From NCBI RefSeq assembly GCF_029318685.1, contig NZ_CP119677.1:3401001-3465000 (forward strand): 64,000 bases of DNA. The letters run 5' to 3'. The stretch comes from Ruminiclostridium papyrosolvens DSM 2782. Lineage in GTDB: Bacteria > Bacillota > Clostridia > Acetivibrionales > DSM-1351. A program made the translations under genes and the position numbers. The notes beneath the pieces were generated by a model. The model was not told the origin of the DNA. It worked only from the letters and a program-made list of their open reading frames with translations, and ran no database searches. Position 1 is the stretch's first letter. The number at the start of each line of letters is the position of its first letter. Positions 9,415-19,099 of the stretch are shown here, piece after piece.

Positions 9415-9465
9415 CTTAAACACCTCCTAAAATAGACAAGTCAAATTTTATCATACTTAAATGGA

Positions 9466-9491
9466 AAAAACAAGTCCGGAGACTTGTTTTT
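9466..9491 (-). terminator. Terminator between the structured RNA and secG
   Basis: An 11-bp perfect stem (9466-9476 with 9481-9491) with a CGGA loop and T-run on both strands, 50 bases before the secG start. It closes any transcript coming from eno and the structured region. Confidence 0.85.
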
Positions 9492-9505
9492 CTAATTTAT
9501 TTTAT

Positions 9506-9665
9506 AAAAACACTCTTACCAAAAAATTTGTGGGGTACAGGCTTAGCTCTCATATTTTTCTATGATATATGATTTTCACTTAGCATTTCTCTTTACCTTT
9601 AATGGCTCAATTAATGGTTCGATTTAGAAGGCATAAAGAAAGTGTTTTTTGCTAAGCCGTACCCC
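9506..9665 (-). ncRNA. Candidate structured RNA or 3' leader switch between eno and secG
   Basis: No ORF. A 15-bp imperfect stem joins 9532-9547 with 9651-9665 (GGGGTAC-aGGCTTAGC and its complement). A second pairing joins 9506-9513 (AAAAACAC) with 9642-9649, interleaved with the first, so the two together would form a pseudoknot. A third element, CTTAGCA at 9579-9585, can also pair with TGCTAAG at 9650-9656, competing with the main stem. A strong terminator lies just downstream on the minus strand. Interleaved plus competing pairing suggests a genuine RNA or a switch controlling the secG region; its class is unknown to me. Confidence 0.45.
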
Positions 9666-9709
9666 GAAAACTAGGAAGGATATGTTTTGTATCTGGCTTT
9701 TAAATAATG

Positions 9710-11038
<1,329 letters not shown>

Positions 11039-11041
11039 TTA

Positions 11042-11162
11042 GGATACCATTCGACTTACTTTATTGTAAAATATTTCCCCAAACATTATTTACCTATCGT
11101 CCCTTATTATATGTAGCTGTTCAAAAAAAATACAAAATATAACTTAACATTAATTGGTATCC
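11042..11162 (-). promoter_or_regulatory. Enolase promoter region with flanking inverted repeat
   Basis: On the minus strand TTGTAT, 18 bases, TATAAT (the -10 at 11106-11111) is a plausible promoter. It is flanked by an inverted repeat, GGATACC at 11042-11048 and GGTATCC at 11156-11162, each in an AT context (AATTGGTATCC). The repeats could be operators of a looping regulator; this is speculative. Confidence 0.4.
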
Positions 11163-11230
11163 TTATTAAAAATTTTTAATTTATATATACCTACCACCGG
11201 GAAAGATTTTGAAACACTTCAAAAAAATAA

Positions 11231-11265
11231 GCGAAAACAGTGCCTGTCAAGAACACTGCTTTCGC
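11231..11265 (-). terminator. Terminator of the AraC-type regulator locus
   Basis: GCGAAAACAGTG (11231-11242) pairs with CACTGCTTTCGC (11254-11265) with one mismatch; on the minus strand it is followed by TTATTTTTTTG. Confidence 0.8.
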
Positions 11266-11282
11266 CTGACTAAGCTTTTCCT

Positions 11283-11794
11283 TTATAAATTTATCTCCTT
11301 TACAGGCCTTGCCTCAATATATCCCCTATATCCCATCGGAGCAAGCTGAAATCTTGGAGCTTCATCGTCCGCCCACTGAAATCCATGTTTTTCAGGGTTA
11401 TAGTTTTTTATTGCTTTCCAGAGATGTGAAATAGATTCCTCAAACTTTTCATCTTCGTAAGGCTGTCCCTGAAAAATCATCATCTTGCAAGGATTTAAGT
11501 CTATTATCTCAAATCCCTCAGGAATTTCTCCGGAATAGTCCAGGGGTACTTCAACCCCCTGAACATATAGTGACGTACCGGCTTAATCATTTTTCCCGGC
11601 AGCCACATTCCTGTGGGCTCGTAAACTGCCTCCTTTATACCTGATAATATATCCCATATACCGTAACCAACTTCTTCAAAACATTCAAAGTAACTTTCCG
11701 CTTTTTGTCCTCTCTTTAATACAAGCTTTATAGCAGGTCTTTCAACAAATCGTACAAATACGGTTTCGGTACATGAGTTTGGATTCTCAGCCAT
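11283..11794 (-). pseudogene. Effector-binding half of an AraC-type regulator, frameshifted
   Basis: The first part (96 codons from 11794) has the GyrI-like effector-binding start VERPAIKLVLKRG and EPTGMWLP, then changes to a non-family sequence and stops at 11504. Shifting frame near 11579, where CCGGT would need one more G, restores the expected family text (VQGVEVPLDYSG, IPEGFEIIDL) and runs into the second ORF, 11283-11483, which ends GYRGYIEARPV. A one-base deletion in a G run is the simplest explanation. The intact protein would continue the AraC DNA-binding domain encoded at 11787-12197 and sense a small molecule. Confidence 0.75.
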
Positions 11795-12197
11795 ATATTA
11801 TCCACTCCTTTTTGATTTCAAGGTAATATCCACGGATTTCTTCCGGAATAAAGAATTTTATTTCCGGTTTTGTTTTTGAATACTGTTTCGGAGTTATGCC
11901 AAACTGCTTTGAAAAGGCTCTGGTGAAACCTTCATATGAGTCAAACACAAAGTCAAAAGCAGCATGATTAACTTTGATATTATCATTTCTGAGTTTTTCA
12001 GCAGCCACATTCAATCTTAACAACCTAATATACAAAAAGGGAGCTTTACCGGTAAGCTCTTTAAATATCCTCGCAGTATACCAAGGGGAGTATCCCGCTT
12101 CTTTAGCCAGCATGTGAAGCGAAATAGGTTCTAAGATGCACTTCTCAATGTAGTTTTGCATTTTTTCTATGGTTTCTATCTTACTCCATGTATCCAT
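11787..12197 (-). CDS. AraC-family DNA-binding domain
   Basis: 136 residues with two helix-turn-helix units: LHMLAKEAGYSPWYTARIF and the second around HAAFDFVFDSYEGFTRAFSK, followed by the AraC end motif GITPKQY. The ATG at 12197 follows GAGGTG. In related clostridial regulators this domain continues into a GyrI-like effector domain in the same chain; here the frame stops after KKEW and the effector half restarts in another frame (ATG at 11794, AAGGAG 10 bases before it). It is either a split pair or a further lesion in a decaying gene. Confidence 0.75.
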   Translation of the reverse strand: MDTWSKIETIEKMQNYIEKCILEPISLHMLAKEAGYSPWYTARIFKELTGKAPFLYIRLLRLNVAAEKLRNDNIKVNHAAFDFVFDSYEGFTRAFSKQFGITPKQYSKTKPEIKFFIPEEIRGYYLEIKKEWIIYG

Positions 12198-12343
12198 TTT
12201 AATCACCTCATATAAAAGGATATCATCAGGTACAACGGATTTCTTGACCTTCTTTGCAAAGAATAAACCACAAGTATAAATTTGAGGTTTTTCCTTACAC
12301 TGATATTATATCGCACATTTTGTTCTTTTTCAACACTTTTATG

Positions 12344-12356
12344 GAATATTTTATTC
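12344..12356 (+). promoter_or_regulatory. Candidate operator upstream of the first XRE gene
   Basis: GAATA-TTT-TATTC, a 13-base inverted repeat at the same relative place as GAATGATTCATTC before the second copy. Conservation of symmetry despite base changes suggests a regulator binding site, possibly for autoregulation. Confidence 0.4.
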
Positions 12357-12409
12357 TATTTTATTAAATGATTTTTTTTGCCTGTTATATTTATTATTGG
12401 AGGCGTACT

Positions 12410-12757
12410 ATGAGATTTGGTGACAGATTAAGGGAATTAAGGGAAGAACGAGATATTACCCAAAAGAAATTGGGCGAATTAATAAATGTTTCTACCAGAG
12501 TTATTGGTTACTATGAAGCTAACGACAGATTTCCAAAAGATGAGAATGTATTAAAAACCCTCGCGGATTTCTTTAATGTGTCGGTGGATTTTCTTGTTGG
12601 CCGTACCGATATCAGAAATTTTTCCGATGATTTTGTTGCAGAATCAAAAATCCCTTATAATTTGGACCTTAAGGGGCTTCCTGAAGAAGCTCTTAAAAAG
12701 GTTGAAGATTATATTGACTTAATCAAAACCAAATATAATTCTCCTAAACAAAATTAA
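12410..12757 (+). CDS. XRE/Cro-family transcriptional regulator, copy 1
   Basis: 115 residues. N-terminal helix-turn-helix (about 1-65: RLRELREERDITQKKLGELI and VSTRVIGYYEAND), followed by SVDFLVGRTD typical of SinR/Xre-like proteins, then a short helical tail (KKVEDYIDLIKTKY) that may mediate dimer contacts. The ATG at 12410 has GGAGG 6 bases upstream; the track-long in-frame extension lacks a ribosome site. No adjacent phage genes. Confidence 0.9.
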   Translation: MRFGDRLRELREERDITQKKLGELINVSTRVIGYYEANDRFPKDENVLKTLADFFNVSVDFLVGRTDIRNFSDDFVAESKIPYNLDLKGLPEEALKKVEDYIDLIKTKYNSPKQN

Positions 12758-12810
12758 AGCTCCCGCAAAGTCATTATATCGCATATTTTGTTCTTTTTCA
12801 ATATTTTGCA

Positions 12811-12823
12811 GAATGATTCATTC
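12811..12823 (+). promoter_or_regulatory. Candidate operator upstream of the second XRE gene
   Basis: GAATGA-T-TCATTC, a perfect 13-base palindrome 53 bases before the second XRE start. Confidence 0.45.
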
Positions 12824-12876
12824 TGTTTTCCTAAATGTTTTTTTATGCCTGTTATATTTATAGTTGGAGGCGTGCT

Positions 12877-13236
12877 ATGAGATTTGGTGACAGATTAAGA
12901 GAATTAAGGGAAGAACGAGATATTACCCAAAAGAAGTTGGGCGAATTAATAAATGTTTCTGCCAGAGTTATTGGTTACTATGAAGCTAATGACAGATTTC
13001 CAAGAGATGAAAATGTATTAAAAACCCTCGCTGATTTCTTTAATGTGTCGGTGGATTATCTTGTTGGCCGTACCGAGATAAGGTTTTCTTCCGATGATAT
13101 TGTGGCAGAATCAAAAATCTCTTATAATTTGGACGTCAAGGGGCTTCCGGATGAAGCTCTGAAAAAGGTTGAGGATTATATTGACTTGATTAAAACCAAA
13201 TACAAATCCAATAATAATTCTCCTAAGAAAAAATAA
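12877..13236 (+). CDS. XRE/Cro-family transcriptional regulator, copy 2
   Basis: 119 residues, paralogue of the preceding gene with the same helix-turn-helix and the same tail; it differs at scattered positions (VDYLVGRTEIRFSSDD) and has an extra SNNNSP stretch near the end. GGAGG lies 6 bases before the ATG. A hairpin terminator follows. Confidence 0.9.
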   Translation: MRFGDRLRELREERDITQKKLGELINVSARVIGYYEANDRFPRDENVLKTLADFFNVSVDYLVGRTEIRFSSDDIVAESKISYNLDVKGLPDEALKKVEDYIDLIKTKYKSNNNSPKKK

Positions 13237-13238
13237 AA

Positions 13239-13261
13239 ACTCCCGTAACGCACTCGGGAGT
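13239..13261 (+). terminator. Terminator after the XRE pair
   Basis: ACTCCCG (13239-13245) pairs with CGGGAGT (13255-13261), followed by a T-rich tail. Confidence 0.6.
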
Positions 13262-13285
13262 GAACCATATTTTATTATTTTTTTA

Positions 13286-13483
13286 CTATGTCATTAGCAT
13301 CGAATTATTTTTAAATATTCTCAGTTCCCTTTCATACTCGCTTATAAGCTGTTGTCTTCTGTCTTCAAAAGTACCGTGATCCTGGATAAAATCCGTATCT
13401 TCATGGAAGAATCCAATGTTGTCTGCATTTGTGTTAGTCCCTTGGGGCAATATGTGAATTATTTTCCCCATAGTGTTGCTCAT
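13286..13483 (-). CDS. Small acidic protein overlapping an upstream membrane protein gene
   Basis: 65 residues, hydrophilic, with no recognised domain (middle HEDTDFIQDHG, helical end SEYERELRIFKN). It overlaps the last 50 bases of the 358-residue membrane protein gene in another frame. GGAAGGGATGGG precedes the ATG at a suitable distance, which is the main support for it being translated. Function unknown. Confidence 0.45.
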   Translation of the reverse strand: MSNTMGKIIHILPQGTNTNADNIGFFHEDTDFIQDHGTFEDRRQQLISEYERELRIFKNNSMLMT

Positions 13484-14510
13484 ACTTACCCATCCCTTCC
13501 AAATAACTCTTTCTTCTTTCTTTACTTTTCCTTAGTATATCAAACTTTTTAATTAGTACATTAAACAATTCATCCCTATAGTAATTAACCATAAGAATAT
13601 GTACATACGCCATGAATGGCTTTACAAACTCCCTGACTTCCTCCGTAGTTCTTCCTAACAGATGTTTTTCAGATATTTCTATCTGTAAAAGAGAAACTAA
13701 TCCCTCATTTTCACAGAATATAGGAATAGCAATATACTGCTCAATATTCTTATCATTACATTTTTTACCGTATACATATTCTTTCTTTATCTCACTTGCA
13801 TTTTTTAATATATGTATATCATTCTGCTTATCATTAAATATTTTTACATGGTAATAACTCAAATCACTGTCAAGATAAAAGTGTTTATCAAATATACTTG
13901 GCGAAATCTGATTTGAATTACCATAGCTTATCATTTTAATGTATTCCCTGCCTGTTTTTTTCTCCTTGAACCTGTGCATGAGAGAAACCTGGTGCGTATC
14001 CTTCTCCGTTGAAATTTTTATTGCATCATAAATGTTGTGGCATACCAGAGAGGCTATATCCTGATAGCTGAGAGTGCTAAAATCAGCTTTTGAAGGTATT
14101 ATAACCGCTTTAGCACATACACTTCTGGTTATGTCGTTAAGTTTTCTGCTAACTGTCTGATTGATAACGGCTTCCCTGTTTATAACTTCCTTCAGGCATT
14201 TCACTCTTCGGTCCTTGTATTTCTGATAATTATCAATAGTTATTGTTATCCAATTGTACAGGATAATAAACACGAATGTTACCAGTATATGCAGCTTATC
14301 TCGGTAAAATTCCTTTTCGTAGATATTATATGTCTTAAAATCGGTAAGCTGCATCTGAAAAGCAAATACAAAAGTGAAAAGAAAGTTTACAAAGGTTCTG
14401 AAATACGAGGATTTGAGCAGTCTATAAAAGTAATAAAGCACAGAACCTAGCTTTTTGTAGTTATTAGAGAACTTTTTAAGCTGCAAAATCACTTTCGAAG
14501 GTTTTTTCAT
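13434..14510 (-). CDS. Membrane protein with a cytoplasmic GAF-like region
   Basis: 358 residues. The basic N-terminus is followed by two membrane segments (about 37-53 and 70-90), a linker (about 95-130), and a soluble part to about 320 whose alternating strands (AKAVIIPSKADFSTLSYQD, YIAIPIFCENEGLVSLLQIE) look like a GAF/PAS sensor fold. No output domain such as kinase or GGDEF is present. GGGAGGTG lies 8 bases before the ATG. It lies alone on the minus strand with a small overlapping ORF behind it. The function is not recognised. Confidence 0.65.
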   Translation of the reverse strand: MKKPSKVILQLKKFSNNYKKLGSVLYYFYRLLKSSYFRTFVNFLFTFVFAFQMQLTDFKTYNIYEKEFYRDKLHILVTFVFIILYNWITITIDNYQKYKDRRVKCLKEVINREAVINQTVSRKLNDITRSVCAKAVIIPSKADFSTLSYQDIASLVCHNIYDAIKISTEKDTHQVSLMHRFKEKKTGREYIKMISYGNSNQISPSIFDKHFYLDSDLSYYHVKIFNDKQNDIHILKNASEIKKEYVYGKKCNDKNIEQYIAIPIFCENEGLVSLLQIEISEKHLLGRTTEEVREFVKPFMAYVHILMVNYYRDELFNVLIKKFDILRKSKERRKSYLEGMGKYEQHYGENNSHIAPRD

Positions 14511-14577
14511 TTAATTGCACCTCCCTTTTACATAATATATTCTATATATGTAAATTTTATCCTTTATGAAGAAATAA

Positions 14578-14615
14578 AAAATCCACCGTTTTTTTATTTA
14601 CCGTCGGTGGATTTT
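14578..14615 (-). terminator. Terminator of gpmI
   Basis: AAAATCCACCG (14578-14588) pairs with CGGTGGATTTT (14605-14615); minus-strand T-run follows. It ends the pgk-tpi/gpmI transcript. Confidence 0.85.
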
Positions 14616-14657
14616 CCTGAAATATAGTTATAACAGCACTTTGAACCATTATATTTT

Positions 14658-16193
14658 TTATTTTTGAAGAAGTGAAATTCCTGTCATTTCGGCAGGTTTA
14701 TCAACACCCATTATGTCAAGCATTGTAGGTGCAAGGTCAGCAAGTCTTCCTTCTTTTAGAGCAGCATTTCCCAAACCTATACCGATAAGTGGTACTACGT
14801 TTGTAGTGTGTGCGGTGAAGGCTCCTCCATTTTCATAATCAACCATCTGCTCTGCATTTCCGTGGTCGGCAGTTATCAATACTACTCCACCCTGTGCATT
14901 AACAGCATCAACTACTTTTCCTACACATTCGTCAACTGCTTCAACAGCAGCCTTTGCAGCATCAAATACACCTGTGTGTCCGACCATGTCGCAGTTAGCA
15001 AAATTAAGGATTATTACGTCGTATTGTTTTGAGTCAATTCTCTTAACCGCTTCTTCAGCAACTTCATAAGCACTCATGTCAGGTTTCAAGTCGTAAGTAG
15101 CTACTTTCGGTGAAGGTATAAGTGCTCTGTCTTCTCCTTCGTATTGTGTTTCAACACCGCCGTTGAAGAAGAAGGTAACATGTGCGTACTTCTCAGTTTC
15201 AGCAATTCTCAACTGTCTGTAACCAAGTCTGCTTATATATTCTCCGAAGGTATTATCCAGAGTCTGAGGCTTAAATGCAACTACAACATTCGGCATTGTC
15301 TTATCATACTGAGTCATGCAAACAAAGAATAGTGGGAAGAAACCTTTTGCTCTTTCAAATCCTTTGAATTCAGGGTCAACAAAGGTTCTTGTTATTTCTC
15401 TTGCTCTGTCAGGTCTGAAATTGAAGAATATTACTGAGTCATTTGCATCTATTGTTGCAACAGGTTTACCATTTTCCATTATAGCTGTTGGTTTTACGAA
15501 TTCATCAAATTCTTTCTTTGCAAAAGATGCTTCTACTGCTTCAACTGCTGAATTTGCAGTTAAACCTTTTCCGGATACCATTACATCATATGCAAGCTGT
15601 ACTCTTTCCCAACGGTTGTCTCTGTCCATGGAATAGTATCTTCCCATTACAGATGCTATTTTACCCACTCCGATTTCTTTCAGCTTTGCTTCAAGTTCTT
15701 CGGTGTATACCTTTGAGCTGTCCGGCGGAACATCTCTTCCGTCGTAGAAACAGTGTATAAATACGTCTTTTAAACCGTTTCTCTTCGCCATCTCAACTAA
15801 ACCATATAAATGTGTATTGTGGCTGTGTACTCCTCCGTCAGATAAAAGTCCGAACAGATGAAGCTTGGAATTATTCTTTTTGCAATTTTCTACTGCTTTT
15901 AGGAATTCTTCTTTTTCAAAGAAATCTCCATCTTTTATTGATTTTGTTATTCTGGTTAATTCCTGATAAACAATTCTTCCTGCACCAATATTGGTATGTC
16001 CAACCTCAGAGTTTCCCATCTGACCCTCAGGCAGACCTACGTCCATACCGCTTGTATGAACAACGGTATTTGTATATTTAGTAAGATATCTGTCCAGATT
16101 CGGCTTATTTGCAGCCTGTATGGCATTCCCTTCTTGTTTCGGATTGTTTCCGAAGCCATCAAGGATCATTAATGTTACTAATTTCTTTTCCAT
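14658..16193 (-). CDS. gpmI: 2,3-bisphosphoglycerate-independent phosphoglycerate mutase
   Basis: 511 residues, normal for GpmI. LMILDGFG with the first metal Asp, the nucleophilic Ser in PEGQMGNSEVGH, HSHNTHL, FYDGRDVPP, and the metal-binding end ITADHGNAE are all present. It interconverts 3- and 2-phosphoglycerate with manganese. The ATG at 16193 follows GAGGGAG; the in-frame extension upstream lacks a site. It lies 109 bases after the pgk-tpi fusion on the same strand, with a hairpin between, so both are probably on one glycolytic transcript. Confidence 0.98.
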   Translation of the reverse strand: MEKKLVTLMILDGFGNNPKQEGNAIQAANKPNLDRYLTKYTNTVVHTSGMDVGLPEGQMGNSEVGHTNIGAGRIVYQELTRITKSIKDGDFFEKEEFLKAVENCKKNNSKLHLFGLLSDGGVHSHNTHLYGLVEMAKRNGLKDVFIHCFYDGRDVPPDSSKVYTEELEAKLKEIGVGKIASVMGRYYSMDRDNRWERVQLAYDVMVSGKGLTANSAVEAVEASFAKKEFDEFVKPTAIMENGKPVATIDANDSVIFFNFRPDRAREITRTFVDPEFKGFERAKGFFPLFFVCMTQYDKTMPNVVVAFKPQTLDNTFGEYISRLGYRQLRIAETEKYAHVTFFFNGGVETQYEGEDRALIPSPKVATYDLKPDMSAYEVAEEAVKRIDSKQYDVIILNFANCDMVGHTGVFDAAKAAVEAVDECVGKVVDAVNAQGGVVLITADHGNAEQMVDYENGGAFTAHTTNVVPLIGIGLGNAALKEGRLADLAPTMLDIMGVDKPAEMTGISLLQK

Positions 16194-16228
16194 ATGGTTA
16201 TCTCCCTCTTTCAATGTTACTATAGTTA

Positions 16229-16254
16229 GACCCTCCAGTACTAACCGGAGGGTC
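16229..16254 (-). other. Intercistronic hairpin between pgk-tpi and gpmI
   Basis: GACCCTCC (16229-16236) pairs with GGAGGGTC (16247-16254). There is no T-run, so it looks more like an mRNA processing or stability element within the operon than a terminator. Confidence 0.5.
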
Positions 16255-16302
16255 AGATAAATCAACTTTATACTAAATCTGAATTATTTACATACAGAAA
16301 AT

Positions 16303-18243
16303 TTATGCTTTTGCTATTATTGAGAAATCCTCAACCTTTAAGCTTGCTCCGCCAACAAGTCCGCCGTCTATATCAGACATTGCAAATAAGTCAGCAGCAT
16401 TCTTTGCATTTACGCTTCCGCCGTACTGAATTCTAACCTGTTCAGCTACTTCTGAGCCATAAAGTTCTACAATCAACGCTCTGATAACTGCGCAGACTTC
16501 ATTTGCCTGTTCATTTGTAGCAGTTTTACCTGTTCCAATAGCCCAGATTGGTTCGTATGCAATAACAAGCTTGCTAACCTGTTCAGCAGTCAAGCCAAGT
16601 AATGCTACCTTTATCTGATATCTGATATGGTCAGCTGTAACTCCCTGCTCTCTCTGTGTGAGTGTTTCACCGCAGCATACGATTGGAGTCATGCCATATT
16701 TGAATATTGCATGAGCCTTTTTATTAATCATTTCATTTGTTTCTCCGAAATATTCTCTTCTTTCGGAGTGGCCGATTATTACATAATCAACGCCAAGGTC
16801 TGCAAGCATTGGACCGGAAACTTCTCCTGTGTAGGCTCCGTTTTCTTCCCAGTGCATATTCTGTGCTGCAACCTTTATGTTTGAACCTTTAGCAGCTTCA
16901 ACAACTCCAGGCAGGCATACAAATGGAACACCAACTACTACTTCATTTTTTGCATCAGCAACAGCAGGCTTCAATGCATTTACAAATGCAACAGCTTCTG
17001 AAGCAGTTTTATTCATTTTCCAGTTACCTGCAGCAATTACTTTTCTTGGGTTTTTATCCATAAGAACTGCAATACCCGGAAGCTCTTTACCTTCTAAGAA
17101 TTCAAGAGAAGCTCCTCCACCTGTAGAAATATGTGTGATCTTGTCAGCGTAACCGAGTTGTTCAACTGCAGCAGCTGAATCCCCGCCACCAACTATTGAA
17201 AGTGCTCCTGATTCTGCAACTGACTTTGCAATTTCCTTTGTACCTATTGCGAAGTTAGGGAATTCAAATACACCCATAGGTCCGTTCCAGATAACTGTCT
17301 TTGCTTTCATTATTTCTTTTGCAAATTTTTCTATTGTAAGTGAACCTATATCCATACCCATCCATCCGTCCGGCATTGCATCTGATGGAACGTACTTGAT
17401 TTCTGTATCGTTCTTAAATTCCTTAGCTACCATACTTCCTATTGGAAGCATCAAATTAACACCCTTTGCTTCTGCTTTTTCCATAAGAGTCTTAGCAAGG
17501 TCAATTTTTTCCTCTTCACAGATTGAATTTCCGATGTGATATCCTTTTGCCTTTAAGAAGGTATATGCCATACCGCCACCGATTATCAATGTATCAACCT
17601 TGTCAATGAGGTTTTCGATAACTGCGATTTTGTCAGAAACCTTTGCACCACCCAATATTGCTACGAATGGTCTTGCAGGGTTAGCCAATGCCTTACCCAT
17701 GAATTCGATTTCTTTCTTTATAAGGAATCCGCATACAGCAGGGAGATAATCAGCTAATCCTGCAGTAGAAGCGTGTGCTCTGTGAGCAGTTCCGAAAGCA
17801 TCGTTTACAAATATTTCAGCCATGCTTGCAAGTTCTTTTGCAAAGTTAGCATCGTTCTTTGTTTCTTCCTTGTGGAATCTTACGTTTTCAAGCATAAGAA
17901 CTTCGCCGTCTTTTAATGCAGCAGCCTTTGCCTTTGCATCTTCGCCTACAACATCTTTAGCCATTATTACTTCTTTTCCGAGAAGTTCGCCAAGTCTTAC
18001 AGCTGTTGGCTTCATGCTGAATTTATCTTCAAAACCTTCCTTTGGTCTTCCTAAATGGGATACAAGTATAGTCTTAGCTCCCTTTTCAACAAGATATTTG
18101 ATAGTAGGAAGTGCTCCAACTATTCTCTTGTCATCAGTAATCTTTCTGTCTGCGTCCAGTGGCACGTTAAAATCAACTCTTACTATTACCTTTTTGCCGG
18201 CAACATCAATGTCTTCAATTGTTTTTTTGTTCATCATGCTCAT
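16303..18243 (-). CDS. pgk-tpi: Phosphoglycerate kinase-triosephosphate isomerase fusion
   Basis: 646 residues in one uninterrupted frame. Residues 1-395 are a complete [20 protein letters not shown], the LILGGAK-type hinge ([11 protein letters not shown]) and the ATP-binding end [11 protein letters not shown] and [18 protein letters not shown]. After LMDKNP the sequence becomes a complete [16 protein letters not shown], catalytic His in IIGHSERR, Glu in [11 protein letters not shown], and YGGSV. The linker is only two or three residues and replaces the PGK stop. The two enzymes flank GAPDH in glycolysis. Such a fusion is known from Thermotoga. AGGAG lies 9 bases before the start. No separate tpi occurs in the window. 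Confidence 0.96.
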   Translation of the reverse strand: MSMMNKKTIEDIDVAGKKVIVRVDFNVPLDADRKITDDKRIVGALPTIKYLVEKGAKTILVSHLGRPKEGFEDKFSMKPTAVRLGELLGKEVIMAKDVVGEDAKAKAAALKDGEVLMLENVRFHKEETKNDANFAKELASMAEIFVNDAFGTAHRAHASTAGLADYLPAVCGFLIKKEIEFMGKALANPARPFVAILGGAKVSDKIAVIENLIDKVDTLIIGGGMAYTFLKAKGYHIGNSICEEEKIDLAKTLMEKAEAKGVNLMLPIGSMVAKEFKNDTEIKYVPSDAMPDGWMGMDIGSLTIEKFAKEIMKAKTVIWNGPMGVFEFPNFAIGTKEIAKSVAESGALSIVGGGDSAAAVEQLGYADKITHISTGGGASLEFLEGKELPGIAVLMDKNPRKVIAAGNWKMNKTASEAVAFVNALKPAVADAKNEVVVGVPFVCLPGVVEAAKGSNIKVAAQNMHWEENGAYTGEVSGPMLADLGVDYVIIGHSERREYFGETNEMINKKAHAIFKYGMTPIVCCGETLTQREQGVTADHIRYQIKVALLGLTAEQVSKLVIAYEPIWAIGTGKTATNEQANEVCAVIRALIVELYGSEVAEQVRIQYGGSVNAKNAADLFAMSDIDGGLVGGASLKVEDFSIIAKA

Positions 18244-18529
18244 AAGTTCACGCTCCTGTATATATTTTTATTTATTTAAAAGATGAGTCAAAATTTAGGA
18301 AATGATTGCAATATGTATAATATCCAATTTTCCATCCAAATAACCAAAGTAATTTTACCTCTTTTTACTTGCTATTTCAATACTTTGTTAGTAAATTAAC
18401 ATATTTGAGACGTTTATTGAAGGAATGAAAAATATGTTTTAGTTTTACCCTTTATCTTCGATTTAACGTATTATACATTTTACTTATTATATTTTGAATA
18501 CTTTATCGCCAAAAGAAGTTTAACATTAA

Positions 18530-18577
18530 TTGACATTATTTTTACTATATGTTAATATATGTCAAGTTGATCAACTT
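18530..18577 (+). promoter_or_regulatory. SigA promoter and palindromic operator of the secreted-protein/ABC locus
   Basis: TTGACA (18530-18535), 17 bases, TAATAT (18553-18558). A perfect 14-base palindrome AAGTTGATCAACTT (18564-18577) falls at the expected transcription start. TTGACAT at the -35 and ATGTCAA at 18559-18565 also form an inverted repeat around the promoter. Repressor binding at the palindrome would block initiation. The rest of 18244-18529 is AT-rich with no gene. Confidence 0.65.
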
Positions 18578-18603
18578 AATAATTATTTTGAAAGGGGTTA
18601 TTT

Positions 18604-19089
18604 ATGCTCACAAAAGTAAATATAGGTAAATTAATAACTACAATTTTATCTCTTTCAGTAACTTTCTCTATTCTTGCTTACTGCTCAGGTGCAGCAACGT
18701 TTAGTCATTCCTGTTCTAGTTCAGACAGTAAAACCTTTACAGACAACGGCAGTACATATTATCTTAAAGTATCGTATGATTATGGCTCTGCCTTCCCATA
18801 CGATGATGCTCTTTGTACCGCAACAGCTGGTGCTGAAACATATAAAGCCCGAGAGGCTTACGCTTACTTAGCTAATGGCTCTGCCACAACAGGAGTACAA
18901 AGACATGCCTCCTTCAGTGCAATTGGAAGCGGAATTCAAAATATTTCTGTTTCCGCAGAGCTATCAGGGTATGACCATGCCACCGGCTATGCCTATGCAG
19001 CCACATATAACGGTTATACCTTCCAAAACGGGTATGATCCTACATATGGCCAAACTATAAATAAGGACTCAAGACTGAATATTACTTAA
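18604..19089 (+). CDS. Small secreted protein, possibly lactococcin-972-like
   Basis: 161 residues. The first 30 form a Sec signal peptide (KVNIGKLITTILSLSVTFSI then AYCSGAA). The mature part is rich in Ser, Tyr, Ala, Gly and Thr with little charge (YAYLANGSATTGVQRHASFS, SGYDHATGYAYAAT). I do not recognise the family from sequence alone. Position, directly before two FtsX-like permeases and a LolD-type ATPase, is the gene order of lactococcin-972-type bacteriocin loci, whose products are also Sec-exported and unmodified. GAAAGGGG lies 6 bases before the ATG. A hairpin separates it from the transporter genes, which would leave more mRNA for this gene than for the exporter. Confidence 0.7.
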   Translation: MLTKVNIGKLITTILSLSVTFSILAYCSGAATFSHSCSSSDSKTFTDNGSTYYLKVSYDYGSAFPYDDALCTATAGAETYKAREAYAYLANGSATTGVQRHASFSAIGSGIQNISVSAELSGYDHATGYAYAATYNGYTFQNGYDPTYGQTINKDSRLNIT

Positions 19090-19099
19090 TAATTCTAAA

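Larger units (their letters stand above)
12304..13250 (+). repeat. Tandem duplication of an XRE regulator with its promoter region
   Basis: Two direct copies of about 468 bp (about 12304-12770 and 12773-13250). The homology starts upstream of the genes (ATATCGCA-ATTTTGTTC block) and reaches past the stop codons: the first copy keeps a remnant CTCCCG of the terminator stem that is complete after the second copy. Coding copies are nearly identical over the first 70 residues and diverge more in the tail. Confidence 0.85.

Noticed and set aside
9506-9665. 6S RNA as identity of the structured region
   Set aside because: The enclosed part does not form the open central bubble flanked by long helices expected of 6S RNA, and the interleaved pairing does not fit.
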